In this document: positions 46,156 to 55,831 of the stretch, piece by piece | Layout of the letters: each line of letters starts with the position of its first letter | Position numbering within the stretch: the stretch's first letter is position 1 | Assembly (NCBI RefSeq): GCF_022662195.1 | Contig: NZ_JAKMCS010000019.1 | Coordinates: 1-56,826 of the forward strand | Length of the DNA: 56,826 nucleotides | Source of the DNA: Aestuariivivens insulae | Lineage (GTDB): Bacteria; Bacteroidota; Bacteroidia; Flavobacteriales; Flavobacteriaceae | Reading direction: 5' to 3' | The notes under the pieces: generated by a model | The model's input: only the letters and a program-made list of their open reading frames with translations | The model's database searches: none | Told to the model about the DNA's origin: nothing | Translations under genes and position numbers: made by a program

Positions 46156-46287
46156 TTAAAAAAAGTACAAGGCTTTTATCATATACTGAACTAACAAATA
46201 AAGCCCCGCAAAAGTGATAGCAGCGGCAGCTTTTTTAAAATTCAAAAATTTTAAAAAACTATAGCGGATAGCACGGTGGCTTGCCAT
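46156..46287 (-). CDS. Putative 43-residue basic/hydrophobic microprotein
   Basis: ATG at 46287 opens an intact 43-codon frame ending TAA at 46156. The first 19 residues are basic (MASHRAIRYSFLKFLNFKK) and the last 24 are a single hydrophobic segment, the layout of a tail-anchored or small inner-membrane peptide. It starts 51 nt after the cyclase gene stop, on the same strand. Its first 80 bp form copy B of a dispersed element whose copy A at 38646 is frameshifted. No family recognised. The weak point is that nucleotide differences between copies do not clearly favour silent sites, so it may be a non-coding repeat. Confidence 0.35.
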   Translation of the reverse strand: MASHRAIRYSFLKFLNFKKAAAAITFAGLYLLVQYMIKALYFF

Positions 46288-46299
46288 TTGCCCTAAAGA
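46204..46299 (-). repeat. Dispersed intergenic element, copy B (inverted relative to copy A)
   Basis: About 95 bp, roughly 91 percent identical by hand alignment to 38635-38729 in inverted orientation. Its core palindrome is perfect (TTTTTTAAAATT CAAA AATTTTAAAAAA). It lies in the 408-bp gap between the converging pheT and cyclase genes, just downstream of the cyclase stop. Confidence 0.9.
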
Positions 46300-46338
46300 C
46301 ATCAACAGTAATATTTATTGCAAATCTATTAAGCTTGC

Positions 46339-47166
46339 TCATTGGTTAACAAGTGCTATAATCCTTAAAGGGCCGCCGCTTCCTCCCTTAATTTTCATAG
46401 GTAAGGCTACGATTGTAAAATTTTTGGAGGGTAACTGGTCTAAATGAGTCAGGTTTTCAAAAGCTGGAATATTTTTTCCAAGAAGGATAACGTGGCTTTT
46501 AAAGTCGGTAGACTGCCCATAATCTATACTAGGTGTATCAATACCTATGGCATGAATTTTTCTGTTTTCAACAAGCCAAGTGGCGGCTTCTGGAGCTAAG
46601 CCAGGAAAGTGTAAATCTTTTACTGCCTCTGGGCCACGCATTTCCGTTCCTAAATAGTTTAACTTATTGGGATAATATTTAGAATATCCTGTTTGCAATA
46701 GCACTATGCTTCCTTCTGGGATTTGTGTTTTTTCGGTCCTTTCCCAATTCAAAAAATCATCTGTCGTTATAAGATATTCTGGATTGTTTAGTGCCTTATG
46801 GGACACATCTATTTTAATAGCACTACCAATTAAGTGTTCTAAAGGTATTTCATCTACCGTTTGACCTTCTTTAGCAAAATGAATTGGTGCATCTATATGG
46901 GTGCCTCCATGTTCTGCCGTTGAAAAATTATTAGCCGCATAAAAAAAGCCCTGCTCGGTCTCGCCATGGGCCACAGTATCCAATTCAAACTCCTTTGCCG
47001 TTACCCAATAAATGGTTTCATCTGAAAAATCGTGGGTTAAATCAATAATTTCAGCATTAGCCAAAAGCCCTTTTTCAGACGGGTAACTTTCCTTTTTATT
47101 TTGAACATTTTCCTTGCAAGCCATTATCAAAACGCCAAGAAACAATATGTAAATTCTTTTATCCAT
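46339..47166 (-). CDS. Cyclase/kynurenine formamidase-family lipoprotein
   Basis: The 275-residue protein has a lipobox ('FLGVLIMACKE', Cys 17), so it is envelope-anchored. The core carries the cyclase-family metal motif HxGTHxDxPxHF as 'HGGTHIDAPIHF' (about residue 88), plus 'LLQTGYSKYY' and 'IGIDTPSIDYGQS'. Family members include kynurenine formamidases and various metal-dependent hydrolases. An extracytoplasmic location makes kynurenine formamidase in tryptophan breakdown less likely; the substrate is unknown. Confidence 0.85.
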   Translation of the reverse strand: MDKRIYILFLGVLIMACKENVQNKKESYPSEKGLLANAEIIDLTHDFSDETIYWVTAKEFELDTVAHGETEQGFFYAANNFSTAEHGGTHIDAPIHFAKEGQTVDEIPLEHLIGSAIKIDVSHKALNNPEYLITTDDFLNWERTEKTQIPEGSIVLLQTGYSKYYPNKLNYLGTEMRGPEAVKDLHFPGLAPEAATWLVENRKIHAIGIDTPSIDYGQSTDFKSHVILLGKNIPAFENLTHLDQLPSKNFTIVALPMKIKGGSGGPLRIIALVNQ

Positions 47167-47313
47167 GACCCATACATTTAGAGATTAATTATTTACACTC
47201 ATGTAATAACCTCTAATTTAATGATTTAATTCTATGTAATTCATGAAGAAAATAAAGTTTTTGTTATCCTTTATATTCCGTATATTTAATACAGGATATC
47301 TAATACTAAAAAA

Positions 47314-47553
47314 ATGACTGATTCTAATTATACTAAAATTTTTACGGGCAGTTTAGTCATTGTACAGCATCTTGTACAAGAACTGGAGGAAAGCGGTATT
47401 AATGCCATAGTTAAAGACGAAACCGAATCGGCACGCTTGGCCGGTTTTGGTGGTGGTATTGTTCCTGGTTTTCAAGAAGTCTTTGTAAATAATGACGAGC
47501 TTGATGAAGCTATGACTGTTGTAGACAAAATAAAAGCAGAAATGGAAGACTAA
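47314..47553 (+). CDS. DUF2007-type putative signal-transducing protein
   Basis: The 79-residue cytoplasmic protein fits the DUF2007 fold (ferredoxin-like, PII-like): 'SLVIVQHLVQELEESGINAI' then a glycine-rich loop 'GFGGGIVPGFQEVFVNNDEL' and a helical acidic tail. Function is unknown. It converges with the ABC-F gene and is transcribed alone. Confidence 0.85.
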   Translation: MTDSNYTKIFTGSLVIVQHLVQELEESGINAIVKDETESARLAGFGGGIVPGFQEVFVNNDELDEAMTVVDKIKAEMED

Positions 47554-47598
47554 CACGCTCCCTTTTCTGCTTGTCTATCGTTTAATAACAGCTTACTA

Positions 47599-49281
<1,683 letters not shown>

Positions 49282-49427
49282 TTACCATATTTTTAAGCTC
49301 TTGGAAAATATATCAATTATAGACATAATAAGATTTAACAGGCCATTAACAGGACAATATAAATACAAGGTCTATTTTTGTTAATGGATTTGGGTGTTTG
49401 TGCCCAAACAAACTTAGGTAGGGATTT

Positions 49428-50855
49428 ATGAAATTTTATATTGGACTTTTAATACTCGCCATAACGTGTTTTGGATGTAAAAAGGACACGAGGTCTTCGG
49501 ATAGGAATTATGCCTATTTTGGAGGTCAAGTGATTAATCCTAAATCCAATTTTGTGGTGCTGTATAAATCTGAAAACGTTTTAGATACCATTTTATTGGA
49601 TGGCAACAATAGATTTATTCATAAAATTGATAATTTAAAAGCTGGGTTCTATACCTTTCGCCATGGCGATGAAATTCAATCGGTACTATTGGAACCCCAA
49701 GACAGCCTCCTATTTAGGTTAAACACCTTAGATTTTGATGAATCTTTAGTATATACCGGTTTAGGCGCTAAAAAAAACAACTACTTTATTAGTGAGTATC
49801 TTCAAAACGAACCCTCATTGGAAGTTAAGAATCTATATAAATCCTGCCAATTGGATATTAAAAGCTTTGAGGAGAAAATAAAAAACATAAGAAAAAGAAG
49901 TTACAAAGTTTTAGAAGCCTTTAAAGAAAAAAATCCAACCTCCAACTTATTTAATAATCTAGCTAAGGCTAATATTGATTATAATTACTATTTAAAAAAA
50001 GAAGCTTATCCACTATACCATAAGGGAACTAGTGAATCTGAAACATTGGCATTGTTGCCAAACGACTTTTACGCCTATAGGGAATTGGTGAACTATAACG
50101 ATTCTTTATTAAAAGACAGTTTTAGCTACCAATCGTTTTTACGTTATAATTTAAGTAATTTGTCCTGTAAAACCCATTTGGATCATTCTAAAAAAAAACA
50201 TTTTAATTGGGCTTCGGTTTGTTTTACGCTAGACAGGTTAAACCTAATTGACAGTTTAATTGATGATACTACTATAAAAAACAACCTACTCTATCATTAT
50301 ACGTCTAGATTTTTAGCCAATAATAAAGAGGGAAAAAATAATGAGGCTATAATCGAGGCCTATCTGGAGAAAAGTACCGATAAAGAAAAGAGTAAAATGG
50401 TAAAGCAATATGCTTCTGCAATTAAAAGCTTAAAACCAGGAAACTATTTACCTAATATTGTCATTAAAGATTATAGCAACAAAGAATACCAATTAGATTC
50501 AAAAATACAAGCGACTACTGTTATCTGTTTTTGGACACTTGCGGCATATAACCACTTTAAAGATTGTCACAATAGAGTAAAAGAATTGGAAATCAAGTAT
50601 CCTGAGGTTTCTTTTATTAGGATCAACATAGACGATTACAATGCAGAAACCATTCAAAAAACGTTAAGGAAAAATTATATTGGGCTAGACAATGAATACC
50701 TGTTCAAAAACCCTGAAAAGGCAAGAGCTACTCTTGCTATTTATCCTAAAATTAAAACATTTATCATTGATAAAAACAAAAAGATTGTAAATAGCAATTC
50801 CAATATTTTTAATCATAATTTTGAAGAAGAATTGCTTGGAGCAATAAACAGGTAA
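49428..50855 (+). CDS. Thioredoxin-like lipoprotein without a CxxC motif
   Basis: The 475-residue protein has a lipobox ('LILAITCFGCKK', Cys 16) and an N-terminal DUF4369-like beta domain ('VLYKSENVLDTILLDGNNRF', 'LLEPQDSLLFRLNTLDFDES'). A helical middle follows, then a C-terminal thioredoxin fold from about 345 ('YLPNIVIKDYSNKEYQLDSK', 'TVICFWTLAAYNHFKDCHNR', 'YPKIKTFIIDKNKKIV'). TlpA/ResA relatives have WCxxC after the FW; here the site is 'WTLAAYN', so no disulfide chemistry is expected. It probably has a structural or binding role in the periplasm. Confidence 0.8.
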   Translation: MKFYIGLLILAITCFGCKKDTRSSDRNYAYFGGQVINPKSNFVVLYKSENVLDTILLDGNNRFIHKIDNLKAGFYTFRHGDEIQSVLLEPQDSLLFRLNTLDFDESLVYTGLGAKKNNYFISEYLQNEPSLEVKNLYKSCQLDIKSFEEKIKNIRKRSYKVLEAFKEKNPTSNLFNNLAKANIDYNYYLKKEAYPLYHKGTSESETLALLPNDFYAYRELVNYNDSLLKDSFSYQSFLRYNLSNLSCKTHLDHSKKKHFNWASVCFTLDRLNLIDSLIDDTTIKNNLLYHYTSRFLANNKEGKNNEAIIEAYLEKSTDKEKSKMVKQYASAIKSLKPGNYLPNIVIKDYSNKEYQLDSKIQATTVICFWTLAAYNHFKDCHNRVKELEIKYPEVSFIRINIDDYNAETIQKTLRKNYIGLDNEYLFKNPEKARATLAIYPKIKTFIIDKNKKIVNSNSNIFNHNFEEELLGAINR

Positions 50856-50878
50856 AAGCTTAAAAAAAGTATAAAAAA

Positions 50879-50909
50879 ATCCTCTTCAATGTTTATACTG
50901 AAGAGGATT
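50879..50909. terminator. Bidirectional terminator between converging genes
   Basis: An 11-bp perfect stem (AATCCTCTTCA / TGAAGAGGATT) has A-run before and T-run after; serves the thioredoxin-like gene and the transaldolase gene. Confidence 0.9.
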
Positions 50910-50930
50910 TTTTTTAAAAGGAATCTTATG

Positions 50931-51587
50931 TTAGTTATTTCCTTTTTTATAATCTTCTAAGAACTTAGCCAAGCCAATGTCGGTTAATGGGTGTTTTAGC
51001 AAGCCTTCAATAGAACTTAATGGTCCAGTCATAACATCGGCACCTAATTTGGCACAATCAATAACGTGCATGGTGTGACGTACAGAGGCTGCCAATATTT
51101 CGGTATCAAAACCATAGTTATCAAAAATTTGTCTTATTTCTGCGATAAGGTTTAAACCATCGGTAGAAATATCATCCAAACGTCCTATAAAAGGAGACAC
51201 ATAAGAGGCTCCTGCCTTAGCAGCCAATAAAGCTTGCCCTGGTGAAAATACCAAGGTTACATTTGTTTTTATTCCTTTTTCAGAAAAGTATTTACATGCC
51301 TTAACCCCATCCTTAATCATAGGTAGTTTAATTACGATTTGGTCATGCAGTTCAGCTAAAGCCTCTCCTTCCCTTACCATGCCATCAAAATCGGTTGAAA
51401 TAACTTCGGCACTTACATCGCCATCTACTATATTGCAGATATCAACATAATGCTTCATTATATTGTCATGTCCCGTAATGCCCTCTTTAGCCATTAAGGA
51501 AGGGTTTGTTGTAACACCATCTAAAATCCCCATATCTTGGGCATCTTTTATTTGGTCTAGATTAGCTGTGTCTATAAAAAACTTCAT
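50931..51587 (-). CDS. Transaldolase, short (FSA/TalC-like) form
   Basis: The start at 51587 ('[16 protein letters not shown]') gives 218 residues, the usual size of the short transaldolases; a longer start 23 codons upstream is not supported. The Schiff-base Lys 87 is in '[11 protein letters not shown]', with '[13 protein letters not shown]', '[20 protein letters not shown]' and 'GRLDDI' also conserved. It moves a dihydroxyacetone unit between sugar phosphates in the pentose phosphate pathway; a fructose-6-phosphate aldolase activity is the alternative. Confidence 0.93.
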   Translation of the reverse strand: MKFFIDTANLDQIKDAQDMGILDGVTTNPSLMAKEGITGHDNIMKHYVDICNIVDGDVSAEVISTDFDGMVREGEALAELHDQIVIKLPMIKDGVKACKYFSEKGIKTNVTLVFSPGQALLAAKAGASYVSPFIGRLDDISTDGLNLIAEIRQIFDNYGFDTEILAASVRHTMHVIDCAKLGADVMTGPLSSIEGLLKHPLTDIGLAKFLEDYKKGNN

Positions 51588-51715
51588 TATTATGTTTTTG
51601 TGTTTATAAGTTATAATTCGTTGCAAATTTACAATAATTAGATAAAAGAAATTCAACTAATTACTTAAAGGTTTAAGTACCATGATTGGTAATGGACATC
51701 AAATACATCCTCCGC

Positions 51716-52147
51716 TTACCTAATTTTAAGAGTATACGTTTTAGAAGTGCTCTCTTTACAAAGTCCATCGCAATCATTTAATGTGTTTTCGCAATCCTCA
51801 TAGTAGTCATCTACTTGTTCAACACTTAAACGTACCGTAAATTGGTATCTCCCAGATTCCTGTGGCGTGCCTTCAATAATTACAGACCTATAATCTACTA
51901 CAAATTCTAATCCTTCAGGCAAATCTCCATCTATAGAAAAGTAATAATAGTAATCGTCGTCTCTTGGTTCGTTTTTAATCTGTGCATTAATCGCATCTGT
52001 ATAGTAACTATTAACTTGGCCTATTTTCAGTATATCATCAGATAACACTGGATGCCTATTAAGCACACACTCCAAAATATCCTGGCAGCTAGTTGTAATA
52101 AAAATTAAGATAAGTAAAACGGAAAAGAATTTTATGCTTTTATTCAT
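51716..52147 (-). CDS. Small lipoprotein with putative Ig-like fold
   Basis: The 143-residue protein has a lipobox ('LILIFITTSCQD', Cys 21). The stretch 'LPEGLEFVVDYRSVIIEGTP' followed by 'SGRYQFTVRLSV' matches the putative-Ig (He_PIG) pattern. Five further Cys, four of them near the C-terminus ('DCENTLNDCDGLCK'), could form disulfides or bind metal. Function unknown; it is likely envelope-exposed. It is 44 bp downstream of the SDR gene on the same strand, so possibly co-transcribed with it. Confidence 0.65.
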   Translation of the reverse strand: MNKSIKFFSVLLILIFITTSCQDILECVLNRHPVLSDDILKIGQVNSYYTDAINAQIKNEPRDDDYYYYFSIDGDLPEGLEFVVDYRSVIIEGTPQESGRYQFTVRLSVEQVDDYYEDCENTLNDCDGLCKESTSKTYTLKIR

Positions 52148-52191
52148 GTCGTCAGTTTTCTCCTAAACCAAACACAAATAACATACCAAAA

Positions 52192-52995
52192 CTATAGCTT
52201 ATAATGATTCATCAAAAGCTTTTCATAAACAGTATCTGGTAAAATACGCTTTAAAACAATAGAAAATTTCTGCATAAACTCACCAACTTTATAATGCACC
52301 TTGGGCGATTTAGCCTGTATGATTTTAAAAACAGCCTTAGCCATTATATTGGGGTCACTACCAGAATCGACATGAGCATTCATTAACTCCAATGTTTTTC
52401 CGTAAGTCGCTTTATATGGCGAATTGTCCAATAGCGGGGCATGGTAGCGTCCAGCGGCAATATTAGTTGCAAAGTCGCCTGGTGCCACATTGGTCATATG
52501 AATATTAAAAGGCTTTAATTCCATTCTAAATGCTTCGGTTATTAGCTCTAAAGCGCCTTTACTGGCACTATATACACCACGATACGGTAATCCCATATAT
52601 CCTGCAATGGAAGTTGTATTTATGATCAAACCTGATTGTTGTGATCGCATATGCGGCAGCACTGCCTTGATAACATTGATAGGACCAAAAAAATTGGTTT
52701 CAAAATTGGCCTTGATTTCCGCTTCTGGAATTTCCTCAATAGGCCCTGTAATCCCTGCTCCAGCATTATTGATCAATACATCTAACTTCCCTTGTTTCTC
52801 AATAATAGCTTCTACAGCAGCTCTAATGGAAGCAAGATCCTTTACGTCTAGCTTTAATAATGGAAACTTACTTTCTGGGTATCGCTCCGGATTTCTACTG
52901 GTTCCATAAACCACAAAACCCTTTTCGATTAAAAATTCACCTATGGATTTTCCTATACCTGAAGATCCTCCCGTTATTAAAACAACTTTAGACAT
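52192..52995 (-). CDS. Short-chain dehydrogenase/reductase
   Basis: This 267-residue classical SDR has NAD(P) motif 'VLITGGSSGIGKSIGEFL', 'NNAGAGI', catalytic Ser in 'IINTTSIAGYMGLPYRG' and the Tyr/Lys pair in 'YSASKGAL'. The C-terminal 60 residues form a longer, basic segment. The substrate is unknown. It is transcribed toward the small lipoprotein, away from ffs. Confidence 0.9.
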   Translation of the reverse strand: MSKVVLITGGSSGIGKSIGEFLIEKGFVVYGTSRNPERYPESKFPLLKLDVKDLASIRAAVEAIIEKQGKLDVLINNAGAGITGPIEEIPEAEIKANFETNFFGPINVIKAVLPHMRSQQSGLIINTTSIAGYMGLPYRGVYSASKGALELITEAFRMELKPFNIHMTNVAPGDFATNIAAGRYHAPLLDNSPYKATYGKTLELMNAHVDSGSDPNIMAKAVFKIIQAKSPKVHYKVGEFMQKFSIVLKRILPDTVYEKLLMNHYKL

Positions 52996-53098
52996 AAATA
53001 AAAATGAATAATTAAAAATGTAAAATTAACAATGAATCTGATTAAATAAGATTAAAACCAAAAAAGATTAAAAAAGGACAGAATAGGGCATAAAAAAA

Positions 53099-53192
53099 GG
53101 CAAGCTACCTACATCACACCGCTACGACCATATACCTTTGCTGCGTTCCCGCCCTGGAGGATTCTACAGGAGCTGGTTGTGTAGGACTTGCC
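53099..53192 (-). ncRNA. ffs: Signal recognition particle RNA (4.5S)
   Basis: On the minus strand about 94 nt fold into one long hairpin: the 5' end GGCAAGTCCTACA pairs with the 3' end TGTAGGTAGCTTGCC. The apical region CCAGGGCGGGAACGCAGC carries the GGAA tetraloop and the asymmetric loop that bind Ffh, in the form usual for Bacteroidota. A T-run (seven T) follows the 3' end, and a consensus promoter lies just upstream, fixing the orientation. Confidence 0.93.
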
Positions 53193-53197
53193 AGGTG

Positions 53198-53227
53198 CAA
53201 AGATACAACCTTTTAAAATTTTCACAA
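53198..53227 (-). promoter_or_regulatory. Promoter TTG-N19-TATCTTTG of ffs
   Basis: On the minus strand TTG (53225-53227) and TATCTTTG (53198-53205) are 19 nt apart, an exact match to the Bacteroidota consensus; the RNA 5' end would lie about 6 nt downstream. Confidence 0.85.
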
Positions 53228-53280
53228 TGATTTTTTAAACCGATTTTAAATAAATATCTTGCTTAAAAATTAAAACGACA

Positions 53281-54315
53281 ATGCGGTTTTTTAACTATCT
53301 TACTTTCATATTATTAGGGTTAATACTTGTGTCTTGTGGTTCGAACGCCAAACAAAAAAAAAGTGATTTTACCCTAACCACCAATGCCAAAAAAGGCGAT
53401 ATTTCTATAAATGAAACCTTAAATATCTCACTCAGTAACAAAAAAAAGCATGTTATTGATTCCGTTACTTATACATTAGACGGTAGAAACATAAAGGACA
53501 ATACGCCTTTATCCAATTTTAAACTAGGAAAGCATACCATTGAAGCAACGGTATATTTCAATAACGAAAAGCAGCTTACCTCCACGCCTATTACTATTCT
53601 AAATAATGAAGCTCCTAAAATATTTAAGTACAAAATAATTAATGAATATCCTCATGATATTACATCCTATACCCAAGGGATTGAATTTTTCAATGGCAAT
53701 TTATACGAAAGTACCGGACAGTACAAAGAGTCCAAATTACGCCAGGTGGATTACAAAACAGGTAAGATTATAAAAAACATAGATCTTGCCGATGAATATT
53801 TTGGAGAAGGGTTAACCATTTTGCACGATAAAATCTATCAACTCACATGGCGAGAAGGCACAGGCTTTGTTTACGATGTTAATACCTTCGACAAACTTAC
53901 CAGTTTTAAATATGGCAACAGTAAGGAAGGTTGGGGATTATGCAACAACGACACTACCATTTACAAAAGCGACGGCACCGAAAACATTTGGCTTTTGGAT
54001 CCCAAAACCCTTGTAGAGCAAAGCTACATACAGGTCTATACCAATAAAGGGAAAATAGTGGGGATTAATGAAATGGAATGGATTGACGGAAGCATCTATG
54101 CCAACCGTTACCAAAAAGATGGCGTGGCCATTATAAACCCTAAAAATGGTGCAGTTACTGGGGTTGTGGACTTTTCTCCGTTAAAAAAATTGGTCACGCA
54201 ACATCAAGGCCTAGATGTATTAAACGGTATTGCCTATAACCCAGAAACCAAAACCATATTTGTTACCGGAAAACGCTGGGATAAATTGTTTGAGGTTGAG
54301 ATTGTTGAAAATTAA
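53281..54315 (+). CDS. Glutaminyl-peptide cyclotransferase (beta-propeller type, lipoprotein)
   Basis: The 344-residue protein has a lipobox ('ILVSCGSNAK', Cys 20), a short Ig-like N-terminal domain (about 25-110) and the plant/bacterial-type glutamine cyclotransferase propeller. The latter is recognised by 'HDITSYTQGIEFFNGNLYES', 'FGEGLTILHDKIYQLTWREG' and 'EMEWIDGSIYANRY'. The enzyme forms N-terminal pyroglutamate from Gln on peptides; in Bacteroidota this modifies many exported proteins whose mature N-terminus is Gln. This suits the several 'AQ|Q'-type signal cleavage sites in the window. Confidence 0.9.
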   Translation: MRFFNYLTFILLGLILVSCGSNAKQKKSDFTLTTNAKKGDISINETLNISLSNKKKHVIDSVTYTLDGRNIKDNTPLSNFKLGKHTIEATVYFNNEKQLTSTPITILNNEAPKIFKYKIINEYPHDITSYTQGIEFFNGNLYESTGQYKESKLRQVDYKTGKIIKNIDLADEYFGEGLTILHDKIYQLTWREGTGFVYDVNTFDKLTSFKYGNSKEGWGLCNNDTTIYKSDGTENIWLLDPKTLVEQSYIQVYTNKGKIVGINEMEWIDGSIYANRYQKDGVAIINPKNGAVTGVVDFSPLKKLVTQHQGLDVLNGIAYNPETKTIFVTGKRWDKLFEVEIVEN

Positions 54316-54358
54316 ATCGTATGTGGAGATGCATGTATCAAGTTGACATTCATTAATA

Positions 54359-54528
54359 ATGAAACCACAAACTTATTTCCCTATTCTAGTTTTTATATTA
54401 ATTGGATGCTCTCCAAAAAAACACCTGAATTAAACGGTGTATGGTACAATATAGATTCTTCTGATTTTCCTGCGGAAAGCCCCTCACAAACCATTATTTT
54501 TAATAAACATCCCAATATTCACAACTAA
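54359..54528 (+). pseudogene. Small lipoprotein gene broken by a 1-nt shift in an A7 run
   Basis: ATG at 54359 encodes a clean lipoprotein signal ('MKPQTYFPILVFILIGCSPK') that stops at 54431. One extra A in the A7 run at 54415-54421 would join it to an in-frame downstream segment, 'TPELNGVWYNID...', which recalls the start of lipocalin-like domains, ending at 54528. The repaired product would be only about 56 residues, so it may also be truncated. Whether the shift is real or a sequencing error in the homopolymer cannot be told here. Confidence 0.55.
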
Positions 54529-54533
54529 AATCA

Positions 54534-54995
54534 ATGACCCCAAAAGAAAATTTAGAACAACACGGGTATAAATTGCCAAACGTTTCAACACCTGGGGGAA
54601 ACTACGTATCGGTTAATATTAGACAAAATATAGCCTACATTGCCATCCAATTTCCTATTCAAAATGAAAAATATCACTATCAAGGACGCTTGGGTGAAAA
54701 CCTAACAACCGAAGATGGTTATAAAGCAATGGAATTATGTGCTTTGAATGTTTTAGCCCAAATACATGATAAAATTGGATTTGAAAACATTGTTGGACTA
54801 AACCATATTGATGCCTATTTTCAATCAGGAGCAGATTGGGACGATTCACCTATAGTTGTTAATGGGGCTTCAGACTTATTCGTAAAAATTTTAGAAAATA
54901 AGGGCAGACACTCAAGAGCCATTTTTGGAGTTGAAAAACTGCCTCGCAATTTTAGCGTTGGATTAACAGCATCATTTACAGTAAAAAATGTATAA
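54534..54995 (+). CDS. RidA/YjgF-family protein (YoaB-like)
   Basis: The 153-residue protein fits the larger RidA subfamily: 'NIAYIAIQFPIQNEKYHYQG', 'AMELCALNVLAQIHDKIGFE', 'RHSRAIFGVEKLPRNFSVGL'. The Arg that binds the carboxylate in active imine deaminases is present in the latter motif only in a shifted context ('HSRAIFGV'), so deaminase activity is uncertain. It starts 5 bp after the broken lipoprotein gene. Confidence 0.85.
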   Translation: MTPKENLEQHGYKLPNVSTPGGNYVSVNIRQNIAYIAIQFPIQNEKYHYQGRLGENLTTEDGYKAMELCALNVLAQIHDKIGFENIVGLNHIDAYFQSGADWDDSPIVVNGASDLFVKILENKGRHSRAIFGVEKLPRNFSVGLTASFTVKNV

Positions 54996-55048
54996 TCAAT
55001 AAACAGTATTGCCGTTAAAACGGGATTATTGATCCTAAAAAAAGAAAC

Positions 55049-55612
55049 TTGACCTTAACCAAACAACTCATTAATATTATAGAAAGCGACGATTGGATGA
55101 TTCAAACTTTAAAAACCGTTAGGGACTTGAACCTAAACGATTGCTGGATTGGAGCTGGTTTCGTTAGAAATAAAATCTGGGATTATAAACACGGTAAAAA
55201 AAGAACAGAACTAAATGATATTGATGTTATCTATTACAACAAGACCAAAGCTTTAAAAAATGATGATCTGCTAATTGAAAACAAACTAAAAACAATTACT
55301 TCAAATTTGAATTGGTCTGTAAAAAATCAAGCTAGAATGCACATTAAAAATAATCATAAACAATACATTAATTGTTATGAGGCCATTTCATTTTGGCCAG
55401 ATACCGCTACATCAATAGCCATCAGATTAACCCCTAATAATACAATTGATTTTATTGCTCCGTACGGTTTAGACGACTTATTCAATCTCATGGTAATTCC
55501 AACACCTCAGTTCGATTTAAACACCTACCATAACAGGATTAAAAAAAAGAACTGGAAAGAAAAATGGAATAAACTCAATATAAAAACTTCCCATAGGATC
55601 ATACAAGCATAA
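55049..55612 (+). CDS. Nucleotidyltransferase-fold protein (DUF925-like), TTG start
   Basis: The 187-residue protein has the typical 'WMIQTLKTVRDLNLNDCWIG' followed by 'AGFVRNKIWDY' and 'LNDIDVIYYN', where the Asp pair could coordinate metal. The C-terminal half contains 'CYEAISFWPDTATSIAIRLT'. An in-frame stop blocks any upstream ATG, and the first internal ATG would cut the conserved N-terminus, so TTG at 55049 is the best start. It is 51 bp after the RidA gene; substrate unknown. Confidence 0.8.
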   Translation: MTLTKQLINIIESDDWMIQTLKTVRDLNLNDCWIGAGFVRNKIWDYKHGKKRTELNDIDVIYYNKTKALKNDDLLIENKLKTITSNLNWSVKNQARMHIKNNHKQYINCYEAISFWPDTATSIAIRLTPNNTIDFIAPYGLDDLFNLMVIPTPQFDLNTYHNRIKKKNWKEKWNKLNIKTSHRIIQA

Positions 55613-55831
55613 CAACAACTATAATTTATGCCAATAATGATAGTCTTTAAAGAAAACGTATTTAGATGATTATCATTTTGAAGAAAACGATGCTTATACT
55701 GAAAATTATAGTAAGACTTACAACTTTATAGTTGATATTAATAAAGTATTTATCCTACTTTTAATTGTTATTATTAGTAATAACTCCTAAAAAATATAGA
55801 AATAGATGTATTCATACGCTTATAAACGGGT

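Noticed and set aside
51588-51656. Longer N-terminus for transaldolase (start at 51656)
   Set aside because: Short transaldolases begin at MKFFIDTAN; the extension is hydrophobic and untypical of a cytoplasmic enzyme.
54343-54528. A separate 61-residue protein starting at TTG 54343
   Set aside because: The better explanation is a lipoprotein signal starting at ATG 54359 in another frame joined by a one-base shift in the A7 run.
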